From: Methanobacterium_D oryzae | GTDB taxonomy: Archaea > Methanobacteriota > Methanobacteria > Methanobacteriales > Methanobacteriaceae | Length of the DNA stretch: 64,000 nt | Assembly: GCF_050433505.1 (NCBI RefSeq) | Contig: NZ_JBNPXC010000003.1 | Span: 62,001 to 126,000, forward strand | Direction: 5' to 3' | Shown: positions 52,868 through 63,644 of the stretch, piece by piece | How the letters are laid out: every line of letters starts with the position of its first letter | Numbering within the stretch: position 1 is the stretch's first letter | Position numbers and translations under genes: made by a program | Notes under the pieces: generated by a model | What the model was told of the DNA's origin: nothing | Databases searched by the model: none | The model's input: only the letters and a program-made list of their open reading frames with translations

Positions 52868-54181
52868 ATGATAATGAAATTTGCAGATTTTATTGAATCC
52901 ACAGAATATGAAAAATTACCTCCAAAAGTTATAGATCAGGCTAAACTATGTTTTTTAGACTTTTTAGGAGTGACACTTAGAGGATCTAAGACTAAAAGTG
53001 CGTATGCTGTAAATAAAATTATTAAAGAAAATAATGAATCAACAATTATTGGTCATAAAAAGGCTACTGCACTTGATGCAAGTCTTGCAAATGGAATAGC
53101 ATCACATTCTCTTGATTTAGATGATGGTCATCGGATTGCACAGCTTCATCCAGGAACATGTGTAATTCCCGCTGCTTTAGCATTATGTGAATCAGAAAAT
53201 AAAAGTGGAAAAGAACTTATTAGTTCAATAGTTGTTGGATATGAAATAATGATTTCAATGGGAATTCTTGTAAATCCAGAACATCGAAACAGAGGATTCC
53301 ACAGCACAGGGACATGCGGAGCATTTGGTGCTGCTGCAGCTGCTTGTAAAGCTTTGAATTTAGATAAAGAAGAAATAATAAATGCCATTGGGCTTGCAGG
53401 AACACAAGCAAGCGGACTTTTAGAATCAGATCATGCGGGATCAATGGGTAAGCATCTGCATGCTGGAAAAGCTGCCCAATCTGGAATTTTATCAGCTCTT
53501 CTTGCAAAAGAAGGATTTAGTGGAGCTTCAACCATTATTGATGGAAATGAAGGATTTTTATCTGCAATGACTGATTCAAATAAGGATAAAAAAATTGATA
53601 TTGGAAAATTTCATATTTTAAATGTCTACTTTAAAAAATATCCCGTATGCAGACATCTACATTCTGCAATTGATGCTACACTGGAAATTTTAAATAAAAA
53701 TGATTTAAAATATGAGGATATCCAAAAAATACTGGTTAAAAGCTATAAAATCGCTGCAAGGCATAATGACTATAATCCAGAAACCGTTGAAGCAATAAGG
53801 CAAAGTTTACCCGTAAGTCTTGCAATTGCATCAAAAGATAAGAATTTAAGCCTAAATAACCTTGAAAATAATGAAGAAATAGCAAAAATTTCCAGTAAAA
53901 TTGTCATCGAATGTGATGAGAATCTGGATGACCTTTACCCAAATAAACGATCGTCAGAAGTAATAATCCAAACAAATAGTCATTCTTATATTAATAGAGT
54001 TGATTTACCTAAAGGTGAACCAGAAAATCAATTTACTAAGTACGAACTGATTAATAAGTTCAATGATTTAAATAAAGATATTAACATAGATATTTTAAGC
54101 ATAATAGATAATTTAGAAGATTATAACGTTAAAGAACTTATGATAATAATTAATAATGAATTTAAGGGTCATGGTGATTAA
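52868..54181 (+). CDS. MmgE/PrpD family dehydratase
   Basis: 437 residues from ATG 52868 (a second ATG is at 52874); no good ribosome site is visible, so the start is uncertain. Family traits: KLCFLDFLGVTLRGSKTKS, NGIASHSLDLDDGHRIAQLHPGTCVIPAALAL, RGFHSTGTCGAFGAAAAACKAL, SMGKHLHAGKAAQSGILSALLA, YPVCRHLHSAIDA. The family includes 2-methylcitrate dehydratase, cis-aconitate decarboxylase and related enzymes acting on tri- and tetracarboxylic acids. It leads a four-gene cluster with a TIM-barrel protein, an Fe-S hydro-lyase and a citrate-synthase-fold enzyme; its stop directly abuts the next start. The natural substrate is not known. Confidence 0.88.
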   Translation: MIMKFADFIESTEYEKLPPKVIDQAKLCFLDFLGVTLRGSKTKSAYAVNKIIKENNESTIIGHKKATALDASLANGIASHSLDLDDGHRIAQLHPGTCVIPAALALCESENKSGKELISSIVVGYEIMISMGILVNPEHRNRGFHSTGTCGAFGAAAAACKALNLDKEEIINAIGLAGTQASGLLESDHAGSMGKHLHAGKAAQSGILSALLAKEGFSGASTIIDGNEGFLSAMTDSNKDKKIDIGKFHILNVYFKKYPVCRHLHSAIDATLEILNKNDLKYEDIQKILVKSYKIAARHNDYNPETVEAIRQSLPVSLAIASKDKNLSLNNLENNEEIAKISSKIVIECDENLDDLYPNKRSSEVIIQTNSHSYINRVDLPKGEPENQFTKYELINKFNDLNKDINIDILSIIDNLEDYNVKELMIIINNEFKGHGD

Positions 54182-55075
54182 ATGAAAACTAGGGAATTTC
54201 TTAAAACCATAGGAATAGATGATAATTTAGAAATATCAAAAAAAAGATTTCCAGATAATTCAGAGTACAGATTTGAAGTCCCGGGAATCCAAAAACCCGG
54301 AGCAATGAGAGCTCTAATTGATGCTACTGATAAATATGATGTAGAAGTGCATAGAGTGACACAAACAAAGGGAATAATGCTTTTAACTGACTCAGAAATA
54401 TTACAGATGGCAGATATTGCAAAGGATGCTAAAATAGAATTATTTTTAAGTGTTGGACCTCGTGCAACCTATGATACAAGTGCTTCTGCAAGAACAGAAG
54501 AAGGAAAAAGAATAGGTTACAGGTTAAGAGGTTATAATAACCTTTTTTATGCTATAGAAGATGTTAAAAGAGCAGTAGAGCTCGGAATTAGAGGAATTGT
54601 TGTTTATGATGAAGGACTTCTCTGGACACTTGGCAAAATGCGTGCAGAAGGTGAAATTCCAAAAGATACTCATTTTAAAATATCAGCTCACACAGGACAT
54701 GGTAATCCTGCATCTGCAAAATTATTAGAAGAAATTGGTGCTGATTCATTTAATCCAGTTAGAGATCTACAGATACCCATGATTGCTTCAATAAGAAATG
54801 CTATTAACATTTCAATTGATCTTCATACTGAAAACCCAAAATCATCTGGCGGGTTTATAAGACACTATGAAGTTCCTGAAATAATAAAATACGCTGCACC
54901 AGTTTATCTTAAAACTGGTGGTTCTGTAGCCGGACATCATGGATGGGATACTACAGAAAAGCAAGCTGAAGAACGTATAAGGCAGGTTTCACTTGTTCAG
55001 GACATGATAAACAGATATTATGAAGATGCAATAATGTCAAAAAGAGGAGTTGCTGACTTAGCAATACCCCAATAG
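54182..55075 (+). CDS. TIM-barrel protein, peptidase-U32-like, of the carboxylic-acid cluster
   Basis: 297 residues; ATG directly after the TAA of the dehydratase gene, with GGTGATT inside that gene's end. Pattern of a TIM barrel: PGAMRALIDATDKYDVEVHRVTQT, IELFLSVGPRATYD, VELGIRGIVVYDEG, FKISAHTGHGNPASAKLLEEIGADSFNPVRDL, ISIDLHTENPKSSGG. It resembles proteins annotated as U32 peptidases, but the usual U32 signature is not evident. The conserved His, Asp and Glu residues at the strand ends suggest a metal-dependent enzyme. Role is probably in the same pathway as its neighbours. Confidence 0.75.
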   Translation: MKTREFLKTIGIDDNLEISKKRFPDNSEYRFEVPGIQKPGAMRALIDATDKYDVEVHRVTQTKGIMLLTDSEILQMADIAKDAKIELFLSVGPRATYDTSASARTEEGKRIGYRLRGYNNLFYAIEDVKRAVELGIRGIVVYDEGLLWTLGKMRAEGEIPKDTHFKISAHTGHGNPASAKLLEEIGADSFNPVRDLQIPMIASIRNAINISIDLHTENPKSSGGFIRHYEVPEIIKYAAPVYLKTGGSVAGHHGWDTTEKQAEERIRQVSLVQDMINRYYEDAIMSKRGVADLAIPQ

Positions 55076-55126
55076 ATAGAATAATCGAAATTTTATATCT
55101 AGTAATTCATTTAGGGAAGTGTTTTA

Positions 55127-55987
55127 ATGGAAATAATAAATTTAATAAGGGATGCAGTAATTGAAGCCAGCACCACATTTAGAAAGGATCAATTTGACGC
55201 ATATAAGAGAGCTCTGGATATGGAAACTAGTGAAAGTGCTTCATGGATGCTGGAATTATTAATAGAAAATGCGAAGATTGCAAATAAAGATAAATTTCCC
55301 CTTTGTGATGATACTGGTATTCCTCATGTTTTAGTTCAAATTGGAGAAAACATAAAGCTACCTGGAAATTTCTTTGAAGATATTAAACTGGGCATAGAAA
55401 AAGGATTACAGGAGCTTCCAGCAAGACCCATGGCAGTTATTGGAAACGATATTCAGAGAATAGAACAAAGTCAAGGATTATATACTGATCCCGGAAAACT
55501 CATTCCTCCATCCCCAATAATTGATAAAACAGAAAGGAATAGTGTGAATATACATATTTTAATGTTAGGTGGCGGTCCAGAGATAAGGGCCAACACATAT
55601 AGAGTTTTCCACAAGAGAGATAATAGAAAAGTATTTAATGAAGTTAAAACATGGATGAGATCAGAGGTCAAGATGCTAGGATGCACTCCATGCATCCCTG
55701 CTATAGGCATTGGTAGAACTCATTTTGAAGCTTCGTCATTGATGTTAAAGGCAATGGCATACGGGAATTTAAATGAACAATCCAAAATTGAAGAGGAAAT
55801 CACAGAATCAATCAATAATTCCAAAGTAGGAACCCTTGGAATTGGGGGTTCTGTGACTGCACTTGGATCATTTGTAAAAATTGGCCCTCAAAGAGCAAGC
55901 GGTGTTAGAATTTTATCTATGAGGCCTTGTTGTTGCGTTGAGCCAAGAAGATCAACAGTGACTATCCCTTCCCACGTTCTGGAGTGA
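55127..55987 (+). CDS. fumarase-alpha/tartrate-dehydratase-type Fe-S hydro-lyase
   Basis: 286 residues. Cluster cysteines: C60 (PLCDDTGIP), C186/C189 (LGCTPCIP) and C268-C270 (RPCCCVEP), and the GTLGIGGSVTALGSFV loop. It corresponds to the alpha subunit or N-terminal domain of class I fumarases. It is clearly different from the ordinary alpha subunit at 14032-14871, and no beta subunit is found beside it. Its place between the TIM-barrel gene and the citrate-synthase-fold gene points to a hydro-lyase acting on a larger carboxylic acid. It is seven bases ahead of the next gene. Confidence 0.85.
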   Translation: MEIINLIRDAVIEASTTFRKDQFDAYKRALDMETSESASWMLELLIENAKIANKDKFPLCDDTGIPHVLVQIGENIKLPGNFFEDIKLGIEKGLQELPARPMAVIGNDIQRIEQSQGLYTDPGKLIPPSPIIDKTERNSVNIHILMLGGGPEIRANTYRVFHKRDNRKVFNEVKTWMRSEVKMLGCTPCIPAIGIGRTHFEASSLMLKAMAYGNLNEQSKIEEEITESINNSKVGTLGIGGSVTALGSFVKIGPQRASGVRILSMRPCCCVEPRRSTVTIPSHVLE

Positions 55988-55993
55988 TATATC

Positions 55994-56815
55994 ATGGCAA
56001 TAGGAAAAGAAACAATAGAAAACCTACTAAAACTTAGCAATCCTAAATGGAAAACAGGAATAACCAGAGTTGAACCAAATAGGCTTACAACAAGAGGATA
56101 TCTACAGGAAGATCTTATAGGAAATGCTTCTTTCCCTGAAATGGTTTATTTACTTATAAAGGGAGAAATGCCCTCAAGAAATGAAGCCAAAATGCTTGAA
56201 GCAGTTTTAGTTTCTTTCTGTGATCATGGTGTAACTCCTCCAAGTACTCAAGTAGCAAGAATCATGGCATCTACTGGATCTCCAATGCAATCATGCGTAA
56301 GTGGAGGACTCTTAGCCTTTGGAAAACATCATGCAGGTGCTATAGAAAAAGCAATGCGTAATTTTCAAGAAGGAGTCAAACTATGTGATGGAGACATAGA
56401 GCCTGTTGCAAGAAAAATAGTTGCGGAATCTCTAGAACGTGGCGAAAAAATCCCCGGTTTTGGTCACAGGTACCACGATGAAGACCCCAGAGCACCTAAA
56501 CTTATTGATATTGCTAAGAAATACGATTGTACAGGAATACATACTGAACTTGCTCTTACAATTCAAAGCATTCTTTTAGAGGAAAAAGGAATTAGAATGA
56601 ATATTGACGGAGCTAACGGCGGAATATTATCTGATATGGGTTTTGATTGGACAGTTGGAACTGGAATATTTATGATAGGAAGAATTCCTGCTATTATTGC
56701 TCATATATATGAGGAAAAAACACGTGAAACTCCTTTTAGAAAACTTTTTGATATAGAAGAGATTTATTACGACGGCGAAGATGAGAACAGAATTATTGGC
56801 CCAAGTAATAAATGA
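55994..56815 (+). CDS. short citrate-synthase-fold enzyme (citryl-CoA lyase-like)
   Basis: 273 residues, much shorter than citrate synthase (about 370-430). The three catalytic positions of the citrate synthase family can be placed: H113 (GKHHAGAIE), H158 (PGFGHRYH) and D205 (MNIDGANGG). Length and motifs match the stand-alone citryl-CoA lyase type, which cleaves citryl-CoA, or carries out the reverse condensation, in bacteria with a reductive TCA cycle. In this order of methanogens the TCA cycle stops at 2-oxoglutarate without need for citrate, so another condensation is likely. GGAGTGATA precedes the start. It ends the four-gene cluster. Confidence 0.88.
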   Translation: MAIGKETIENLLKLSNPKWKTGITRVEPNRLTTRGYLQEDLIGNASFPEMVYLLIKGEMPSRNEAKMLEAVLVSFCDHGVTPPSTQVARIMASTGSPMQSCVSGGLLAFGKHHAGAIEKAMRNFQEGVKLCDGDIEPVARKIVAESLERGEKIPGFGHRYHDEDPRAPKLIDIAKKYDCTGIHTELALTIQSILLEEKGIRMNIDGANGGILSDMGFDWTVGTGIFMIGRIPAIIAHIYEEKTRETPFRKLFDIEEIYYDGEDENRIIGPSNK

Positions 56816-56916
56816 TAAAACTTTTTTTATTAATATTTAAGTGAATCCGTCGAAAAAAGAAATAGCAAAAGATAAATATAACCCTAAATAGAGTTGTTTT
56901 ATCATGGTGATTCAAA

Positions 56917-57231
56917 ATGATGTCGATATCGGAAGCGATTACAACGATTAAAAAGGCAGAAAATGATGCCAATAAATTAGTAGAGGATGCTAAGCAAACA
57001 TCCTCCGAAATGAAAGAAGAAGCGAAACAAAAAGCAATTGAAATTATTCAAGCTGCTAAAGATGAAGCTCATGAAGAAACTGGTGGTATAATCTCTAGTG
57101 CAGAAGAAAACGCTAGAAAAGAAACCATCCAAATATCAAATAAAGCTGACGAGAATATTAAAAATACAAAAAATCAAGCTACAGGTAAAATCGAAGCCGC
57201 TGTGGAAATTATAGTTAAAAATGTACTATAA
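56917..57231 (+). CDS. ahaH: A-type ATP synthase subunit H
   Basis: 104 residues, ATG after GGTGATT. Almost entirely a long charged coiled coil with Ala-rich heptads (EAITTIKKAENDANKLVEDA). It forms the peripheral stalk with subunit E. It is the first gene of the ATP synthase operon. Confidence 0.92.
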   Translation: MMSISEAITTIKKAENDANKLVEDAKQTSSEMKEEAKQKAIEIIQAAKDEAHEETGGIISSAEENARKETIQISNKADENIKNTKNQATGKIEAAVEIIVKNVL

Positions 57232-57266
57232 GTTGATTCTCGTTAGTTAAAAATCAAAGTGATAAT

Positions 57267-59282
57267 ATGTTTAAGCCAGCGAGAATGAAAAAGCTTAAAG
57301 TACTCACTTTAGATGTCTATTCTAATTCTGTGATAAGTTCTCTTCATGAAGAGGAAATAGTTCAAATTCATGATATTTCCGAACGTATTCAGCAAGATGC
57401 TGAATGGAAACAAATCATGAAGCCTTCAAAGGCCACTGCCTATACAGGTAAAATATCTTCTCTTCAAATGAAAACTACTGGGCTTATTGATTTTCTAAAA
57501 TCAGCAGAAAAAAAAGATGAAGGCATTATAAAGAGTGTTTTGAGCCTGATAAACCCAAAAGTACCCGAAAAGAGAGAAATCGAGCATTTAGATTCTCCTG
57601 ATCTAATCGAGCATGCAGAATCAGTTCTTGCAAAAGTCGAAGAAAAAACAGGGGCAATTGAAGAAAAAATTAATGAACTCGATTTAGAGAAAAATGAACT
57701 TAGCAACGATCTAAATGTTGCAAATAAACTTAAAAATTTTGATATTGATTTTAGTGATCTAAAAGATTCAAATTATGTTTCTACAATAGCTGGAAAAATG
57801 CCAACACCGGCATTTGAAGAGTTCAAAAAAGAAGTAGATTCAGTAACTGATAAAATTGTAATTTCAGAAAAAACCGAAAATAATTTTACAACAATAATTT
57901 TAGTTACTTTAAAAGAATTCAACACTGAAATTTCATCTCTTCTTAGAAAACATGAATTTGAATCATATGATATTTCTGGAATTTCTGGAAAACCTGATTC
58001 CATTATTAGAGATTCAGAATCCAGAATTAATGAAATTGAAAATGAAAAGAATAGTTTAATGGATAATCTTGCAAATATTGCAGATCAATGGATAGATGAT
58101 CTTTTAGTATTAAAAGAACAGCTTGAAATTGAAAAAGATAGAAATGAAATATTCTCTTCATTTGGAGAAACAGAAAATACTTTAATGTTAGAAGCTTGGG
58201 TTCCAGAAAAGAAATTAGACCAAGCCATTGAAATAATTAACCAATCCAGTGAAGGTCATGCTATTATTGAAGTAACAGACCCTCAGGATAAGGACGATAT
58301 TCCAATTCATCTGGATAACCCTCGTTTTGCTAAACCATACGAGTTATTTGTACACATGTATTCTCCACCAAGATACAAAGAAACTGACCCAACATTACTA
58401 TTTGCATTGGTATTTCCATTTTTCTTTGGTTTCTGTCTTACAGATGCAGGATATGGAATATTAGATGCTCTTGTTGGATTAATTTTAGTATTTGGATTAG
58501 GTAAAGTTAACAAAGTCATGCGCAGTTTAGGTATGATTCTTGTTGCATGTGGTGTATGGGCAATTATACTAGGGCTAGTTACAAACAGTTTCTTTGGTGA
58601 CTTTATCCCAAGATGGTTCATGGGAGACCCTAACGCAGCGCTTGCGACAACCATACCTGCTATTAACTCATTTGTAGAACCTGTAAACATATTACTGTGG
58701 GCTTTAACAGTCGGTATTATTTACACATTATTAGGATTAACCATTGGAACAATGGATAATATACGAATGGGGCAAATAAAAGAAGCCTTAGGTGAACAAG
58801 TAGTATGGATTCTCCTATTTGTTGGTGTTGCCATAGTAGCAGCTAGCATGATGCTAGGATTAGGTTCAATTGTACTATATATTGGAGCAGCAGTTGTTCT
58901 AGTAGCATTTGGAATGCTCGTATATTTCAATGGAGCACTTGGAATTCTGGATGTTTCCGGATTCTTAGGAACAATTTTATCATATGCTAGATTGCTTGCA
59001 CTCTGTCTTGCAACTGGTGGAATAGCTACTACTGTGAATATAATTGCAAATCTTATGACCGATATGGTTGGTGCTTCAATACCAATACTCGGACTCATAC
59101 TGGCAATTATAGTAACACTCGGAGGACACGCAGTTAACGGTGCATTCCAAACTCTTGGAGCGTTTATTAATTCGCTTCGTTTACATTATGTTGAATTTTT
59201 TGGTCAATTTTACATCGGCGGAAGTACCAAATTCAGGGCTTTCCGTACAAAAAGAAAACTTACTAAATTAGGAGGTAAATAA
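57267..59282 (+). CDS. ahaI: A-type ATP synthase subunit I (stator, a subunit)
   Basis: 671 residues. A cytoplasmic N-terminal half with coiled coils (about 80-330) and a C-terminal half of seven to eight membrane helices (from about 370). The conserved Arg that faces the rotor lies in the region TILSYARLLALCLATGG (about 575). It conducts ions between the K ring and the two sides of the membrane. Follows ahaH at 35 bases and ends one base before ahaK. Confidence 0.95.
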   Translation: MFKPARMKKLKVLTLDVYSNSVISSLHEEEIVQIHDISERIQQDAEWKQIMKPSKATAYTGKISSLQMKTTGLIDFLKSAEKKDEGIIKSVLSLINPKVPEKREIEHLDSPDLIEHAESVLAKVEEKTGAIEEKINELDLEKNELSNDLNVANKLKNFDIDFSDLKDSNYVSTIAGKMPTPAFEEFKKEVDSVTDKIVISEKTENNFTTIILVTLKEFNTEISSLLRKHEFESYDISGISGKPDSIIRDSESRINEIENEKNSLMDNLANIADQWIDDLLVLKEQLEIEKDRNEIFSSFGETENTLMLEAWVPEKKLDQAIEIINQSSEGHAIIEVTDPQDKDDIPIHLDNPRFAKPYELFVHMYSPPRYKETDPTLLFALVFPFFFGFCLTDAGYGILDALVGLILVFGLGKVNKVMRSLGMILVACGVWAIILGLVTNSFFGDFIPRWFMGDPNAALATTIPAINSFVEPVNILLWALTVGIIYTLLGLTIGTMDNIRMGQIKEALGEQVVWILLFVGVAIVAASMMLGLGSIVLYIGAAVVLVAFGMLVYFNGALGILDVSGFLGTILSYARLLALCLATGGIATTVNIIANLMTDMVGASIPILGLILAIIVTLGGHAVNGAFQTLGAFINSLRLHYVEFFGQFYIGGSTKFRAFRTKRKLTKLGGK

Positions 59283-59283
59283 G

Positions 59284-59775
59284 ATGGCATTATTCGAAAT
59301 TGGTATAGGTACAGCTTTAGCAGCAATAGGCGCAGGCGTAGCTGTAGGTTTTGCAGGGTTAGGATCAGGTTTAGGACAAGGTATAGCAGCAGCAGGAGCT
59401 GTGGGTGCTGTAGCAGAAGATGAAGACATGTTTGCAAGAGGGATTATATTCTCAGCTTTATCCGAAACACAGGCGATTTATGGTTTCCTGATTGCTATAT
59501 TGTTACTTGTATTTTCAGGTTTACTCTCTGGTACACCAAATTCAATTAGTCTAGATCAAGGATTAATTGCTGTAGGTGCAGGAGCTGCAATCGGTTTTGC
59601 AGGTCTTGGATCTGGTATGGGTCAAGGTATAACATCTGCATCAGCAGTAGGTGCTGTTGTTGAAGATGAAGACATGTTTGCAAGAGGGATTATATTCTCA
59701 GCTTTATCCGAAACACAGGCGATTTACGGTTTCCTGATTGCTATATTATTAATGGTATTCGGTAAACTGATTTAA
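59284..59775 (+). CDS. ahaK: A-type ATP synthase subunit K (proteolipid), double-hairpin form
   Basis: 163 residues with four membrane helices: two hairpins of about 82 residues. Each second helix has the ion-binding Glu in ALSETQAIYGFLIAILL, and each first helix has GFAGLGSG-x-GQGI. Duplicated proteolipids are known from Methanobacteriales (family knowledge). Both Glu residues are kept, so every hairpin should carry an ion. The conserved Gln and Glu of the GLGQGI/SETQ pattern would allow Na+ as coupling ion, but this needs experiment. The DNA of the two halves is nearly identical over 86 bases (59416-59501 and 59662-59747). Confidence 0.95.
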   Translation: MALFEIGIGTALAAIGAGVAVGFAGLGSGLGQGIAAAGAVGAVAEDEDMFARGIIFSALSETQAIYGFLIAILLLVFSGLLSGTPNSISLDQGLIAVGAGAAIGFAGLGSGMGQGITSASAVGAVVEDEDMFARGIIFSALSETQAIYGFLIAILLMVFGKLI

Positions 59776-59790
59776 TCGGAGGATAATTAG

Positions 59791-60414
59791 ATGAACTCTG
59801 GGGCAGATAAAATTGTCTCAAGCATACTATCTGAAGCTCAAAGTAAGACTGATGCAATAATTCAGGAAGCTGAAAAAGAAGCTGCACTTATAATCGAAGA
59901 AGGCAAAAAAAAGGCAGTTTTAGAAAAAGAAAGAATTCTTGAAAATGCAAATAAACAGTCTGCAATGAAATATCAGCAACTCCTCTCTGAAGCTAAAATG
60001 AACTCCAGAAGAGCAGAGCTTGAGGCAAGAGAAGACGTTATAGAAAGCGCATTCAAGGGCGCTGAAGAAGAATTAAAGAAAATTGCATTTACTTCATCAG
60101 AAGAATACAAAGAATCCCTTAAAAAGATCATAGAAGAAGCTTCTATTGAAATTGGAGGGGGAGATTTAGTATTATCTTTAAAAGAAGAAGATGTTGCCAA
60201 AATTAAAGATGCAATTCCAACAATAGAAAAAAACATTGAAGATAAAACAGGCAACAAAACAACCTTAGAGATTGGAGAAAATATTAAAACTATTGGTGGA
60301 GCTGTTGTAAAAACCAAAAATGGAGACATTGAAGTTAACAACACAATTGAAGCTAGAATGCAGAGATTTAAAAAAGTTCTACGATCAGAGGTTGCTAAGG
60401 TATTATTTAGTTAG
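59791..60414 (+). CDS. ahaE: A-type ATP synthase subunit E
   Basis: 207 residues. A long N-terminal coiled coil (about 1-95, SEAQSKTDAIIQEAEKEAAL) and a globular C-terminal part (IGGAVVKTKNGDIEVNNTIEARMQR). With subunit H it makes the peripheral stalk that holds the catalytic head. GGAGG precedes the ATG. Confidence 0.94.
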   Translation: MNSGADKIVSSILSEAQSKTDAIIQEAEKEAALIIEEGKKKAVLEKERILENANKQSAMKYQQLLSEAKMNSRRAELEAREDVIESAFKGAEEELKKIAFTSSEEYKESLKKIIEEASIEIGGGDLVLSLKEEDVAKIKDAIPTIEKNIEDKTGNKTTLEIGENIKTIGGAVVKTKNGDIEVNNTIEARMQRFKKVLRSEVAKVLFS

Positions 60415-60425
60415 GGGGAGATAAC

Positions 60426-61583
60426 ATGGCAGATGGGATTACATCAATAGTACTAAACATGGGTTTCCCCTCTATTGAATCCTTTTTAGGCCTTCTATTT
60501 GTAGTAGGAGCCATTATTGGGCTCATAGCAGTAATAGCAACCATAAGGCCAGTACTGGATAACTTTCCTTATGCTTACCCTAATGCACGAGTAAGAGCAC
60601 GAATGGGAAGACTACTAACAGAAAAGCAATTAACAGAAATTATTGAAACAGATAATTTAGAAGAAGTAAAAAATTATCTTAGAGGGCTTCCCGACTATGC
60701 AAAATATGTAGATAAATATCCTTTAGAAAAAGCTTTAGATACACAGCTTGCAGATACCTACGATATGCTTGCAAGAATTACTCCTGGAAGTATTAAACCC
60801 ATTTTCAAAATTTTACTTCAAAAATGGGATATAAACAATATAAAAAGCATAATTATTGCAAAAGAAGCAGACTTATCTAGAGAAGAAACCGTTGATTTAC
60901 TAGTTCCCTTTGGAGATTTAACAGATTCATTAGATAAACTCATAGATGCAAAAAGTGTTACAGAAGTAATTACTGGTCTTGAAGGAACAGAATATGCACG
61001 TGTTCTTGATGATGCTTTACAAGCATACCAAAATACTGGCATGATATTACCATTAGAAGCTTCTCTTGACAAATATTTCCTGGAAAATCTATTAGTTGCA
61101 TCATCAAATCCTGCTGAACAAGCTACAAGAACTATAAATTCTTATATAGGAGCACAGGTTGATGCAACCAATTTAAGCATAATTCTAAGATCAAAAGCTG
61201 AAGGATTAAAATATGATGACATACAGCCTTATATCGTTTCAAAAGGTTATCAGCTTAGAGAATGGAAATTAAAAGAGTTAATGGAAGCTGAAGATGTAGG
61301 ATCCGTTGTAAGCAGTTTAGAAGGAACAGAGTACGCACAAATTCTTGCAGATGCTCTGCCAGAATACACACAAACAGGCTCTGTAGCACCTCTTGAAGCA
61401 GCTTTAGATGGACAGGTACGGAAAACAGCTAAAGCCTTATCAATGGAGATACCATTCGGATTAGGGCCCATAGTTGGCTTCTTAAATAGGAAAGAAAAAG
61501 AAATAAGAAACTTAAAAGTCATAACTCGCGCAAAAAGAGAGATAGGATTCCCTAACTCAAAAATTAAGGAGATGTTAATATGA
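60426..61583 (+). CDS. ahaC: A-type ATP synthase subunit C
   Basis: 385 residues. An N-terminal hydrophobic segment (about 17-40) is followed by repeated helical units (YPNARVRARMGRLL ... GTEYARVLDDALQAYQNTGMILPLEASLD, and again GTEYAQILADALPEYTQTGSVAPLEAALD). It is the funnel-shaped socket between the central stalk and the K ring. Its stop overlaps the next gene by four bases. Confidence 0.94.
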   Translation: MADGITSIVLNMGFPSIESFLGLLFVVGAIIGLIAVIATIRPVLDNFPYAYPNARVRARMGRLLTEKQLTEIIETDNLEEVKNYLRGLPDYAKYVDKYPLEKALDTQLADTYDMLARITPGSIKPIFKILLQKWDINNIKSIIIAKEADLSREETVDLLVPFGDLTDSLDKLIDAKSVTEVITGLEGTEYARVLDDALQAYQNTGMILPLEASLDKYFLENLLVASSNPAEQATRTINSYIGAQVDATNLSIILRSKAEGLKYDDIQPYIVSKGYQLREWKLKELMEAEDVGSVVSSLEGTEYAQILADALPEYTQTGSVAPLEAALDGQVRKTAKALSMEIPFGLGPIVGFLNRKEKEIRNLKVITRAKREIGFPNSKIKEMLI

Positions 61584-61890
61584 GCATAGCAGTAATAGCA
61601 GATCCAGATACAGTGACAGGCTTTAAACTCGGAGGCGTGAAAGAAGGATATCCTGTTGAAGATATGAAAGAAGCAGAAGATACCCTTAAAGAAGTCTTCA
61701 AAAAAGACGTTTCCATTATAATAACCACTGAAAAAATTGGTGACAGTTTAAGAGAAACAATTGACAAATTGGCGAGTTCAAGCGCATTACCCATGATAAT
61801 TGAAATACCCGATAAAACAGGGCCTTCCGAGAGGGCTACTGATCCTATGAGGGAATTAATTAAAAGAGTAATTGGGGTTGAGATGGTAAA

Positions 61891-61894
<4 letters not shown>
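61580..61894 (+). CDS. ahaF: A-type ATP synthase subunit F
   Basis: 104 residues. Rossmann-like small protein (SIAVIADPDTVTGFKLGGVKEGYPV ... DVSIIITTEKIGDSLRETID ... LPMIIEIPDKTGPS). Part of the central rotor stalk. It overlaps ahaC and ahaA by four bases on each side. Confidence 0.95.
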
Positions 61895-63642
<1,748 letters not shown>

Positions 63643-63644
63643 AA

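Noticed and set aside
55994..56815. Ordinary citrate synthase of a TCA cycle
   Set aside because: At 273 residues it is about 100 short of the family and matches the stand-alone lyase type; neighbours are not TCA enzymes.
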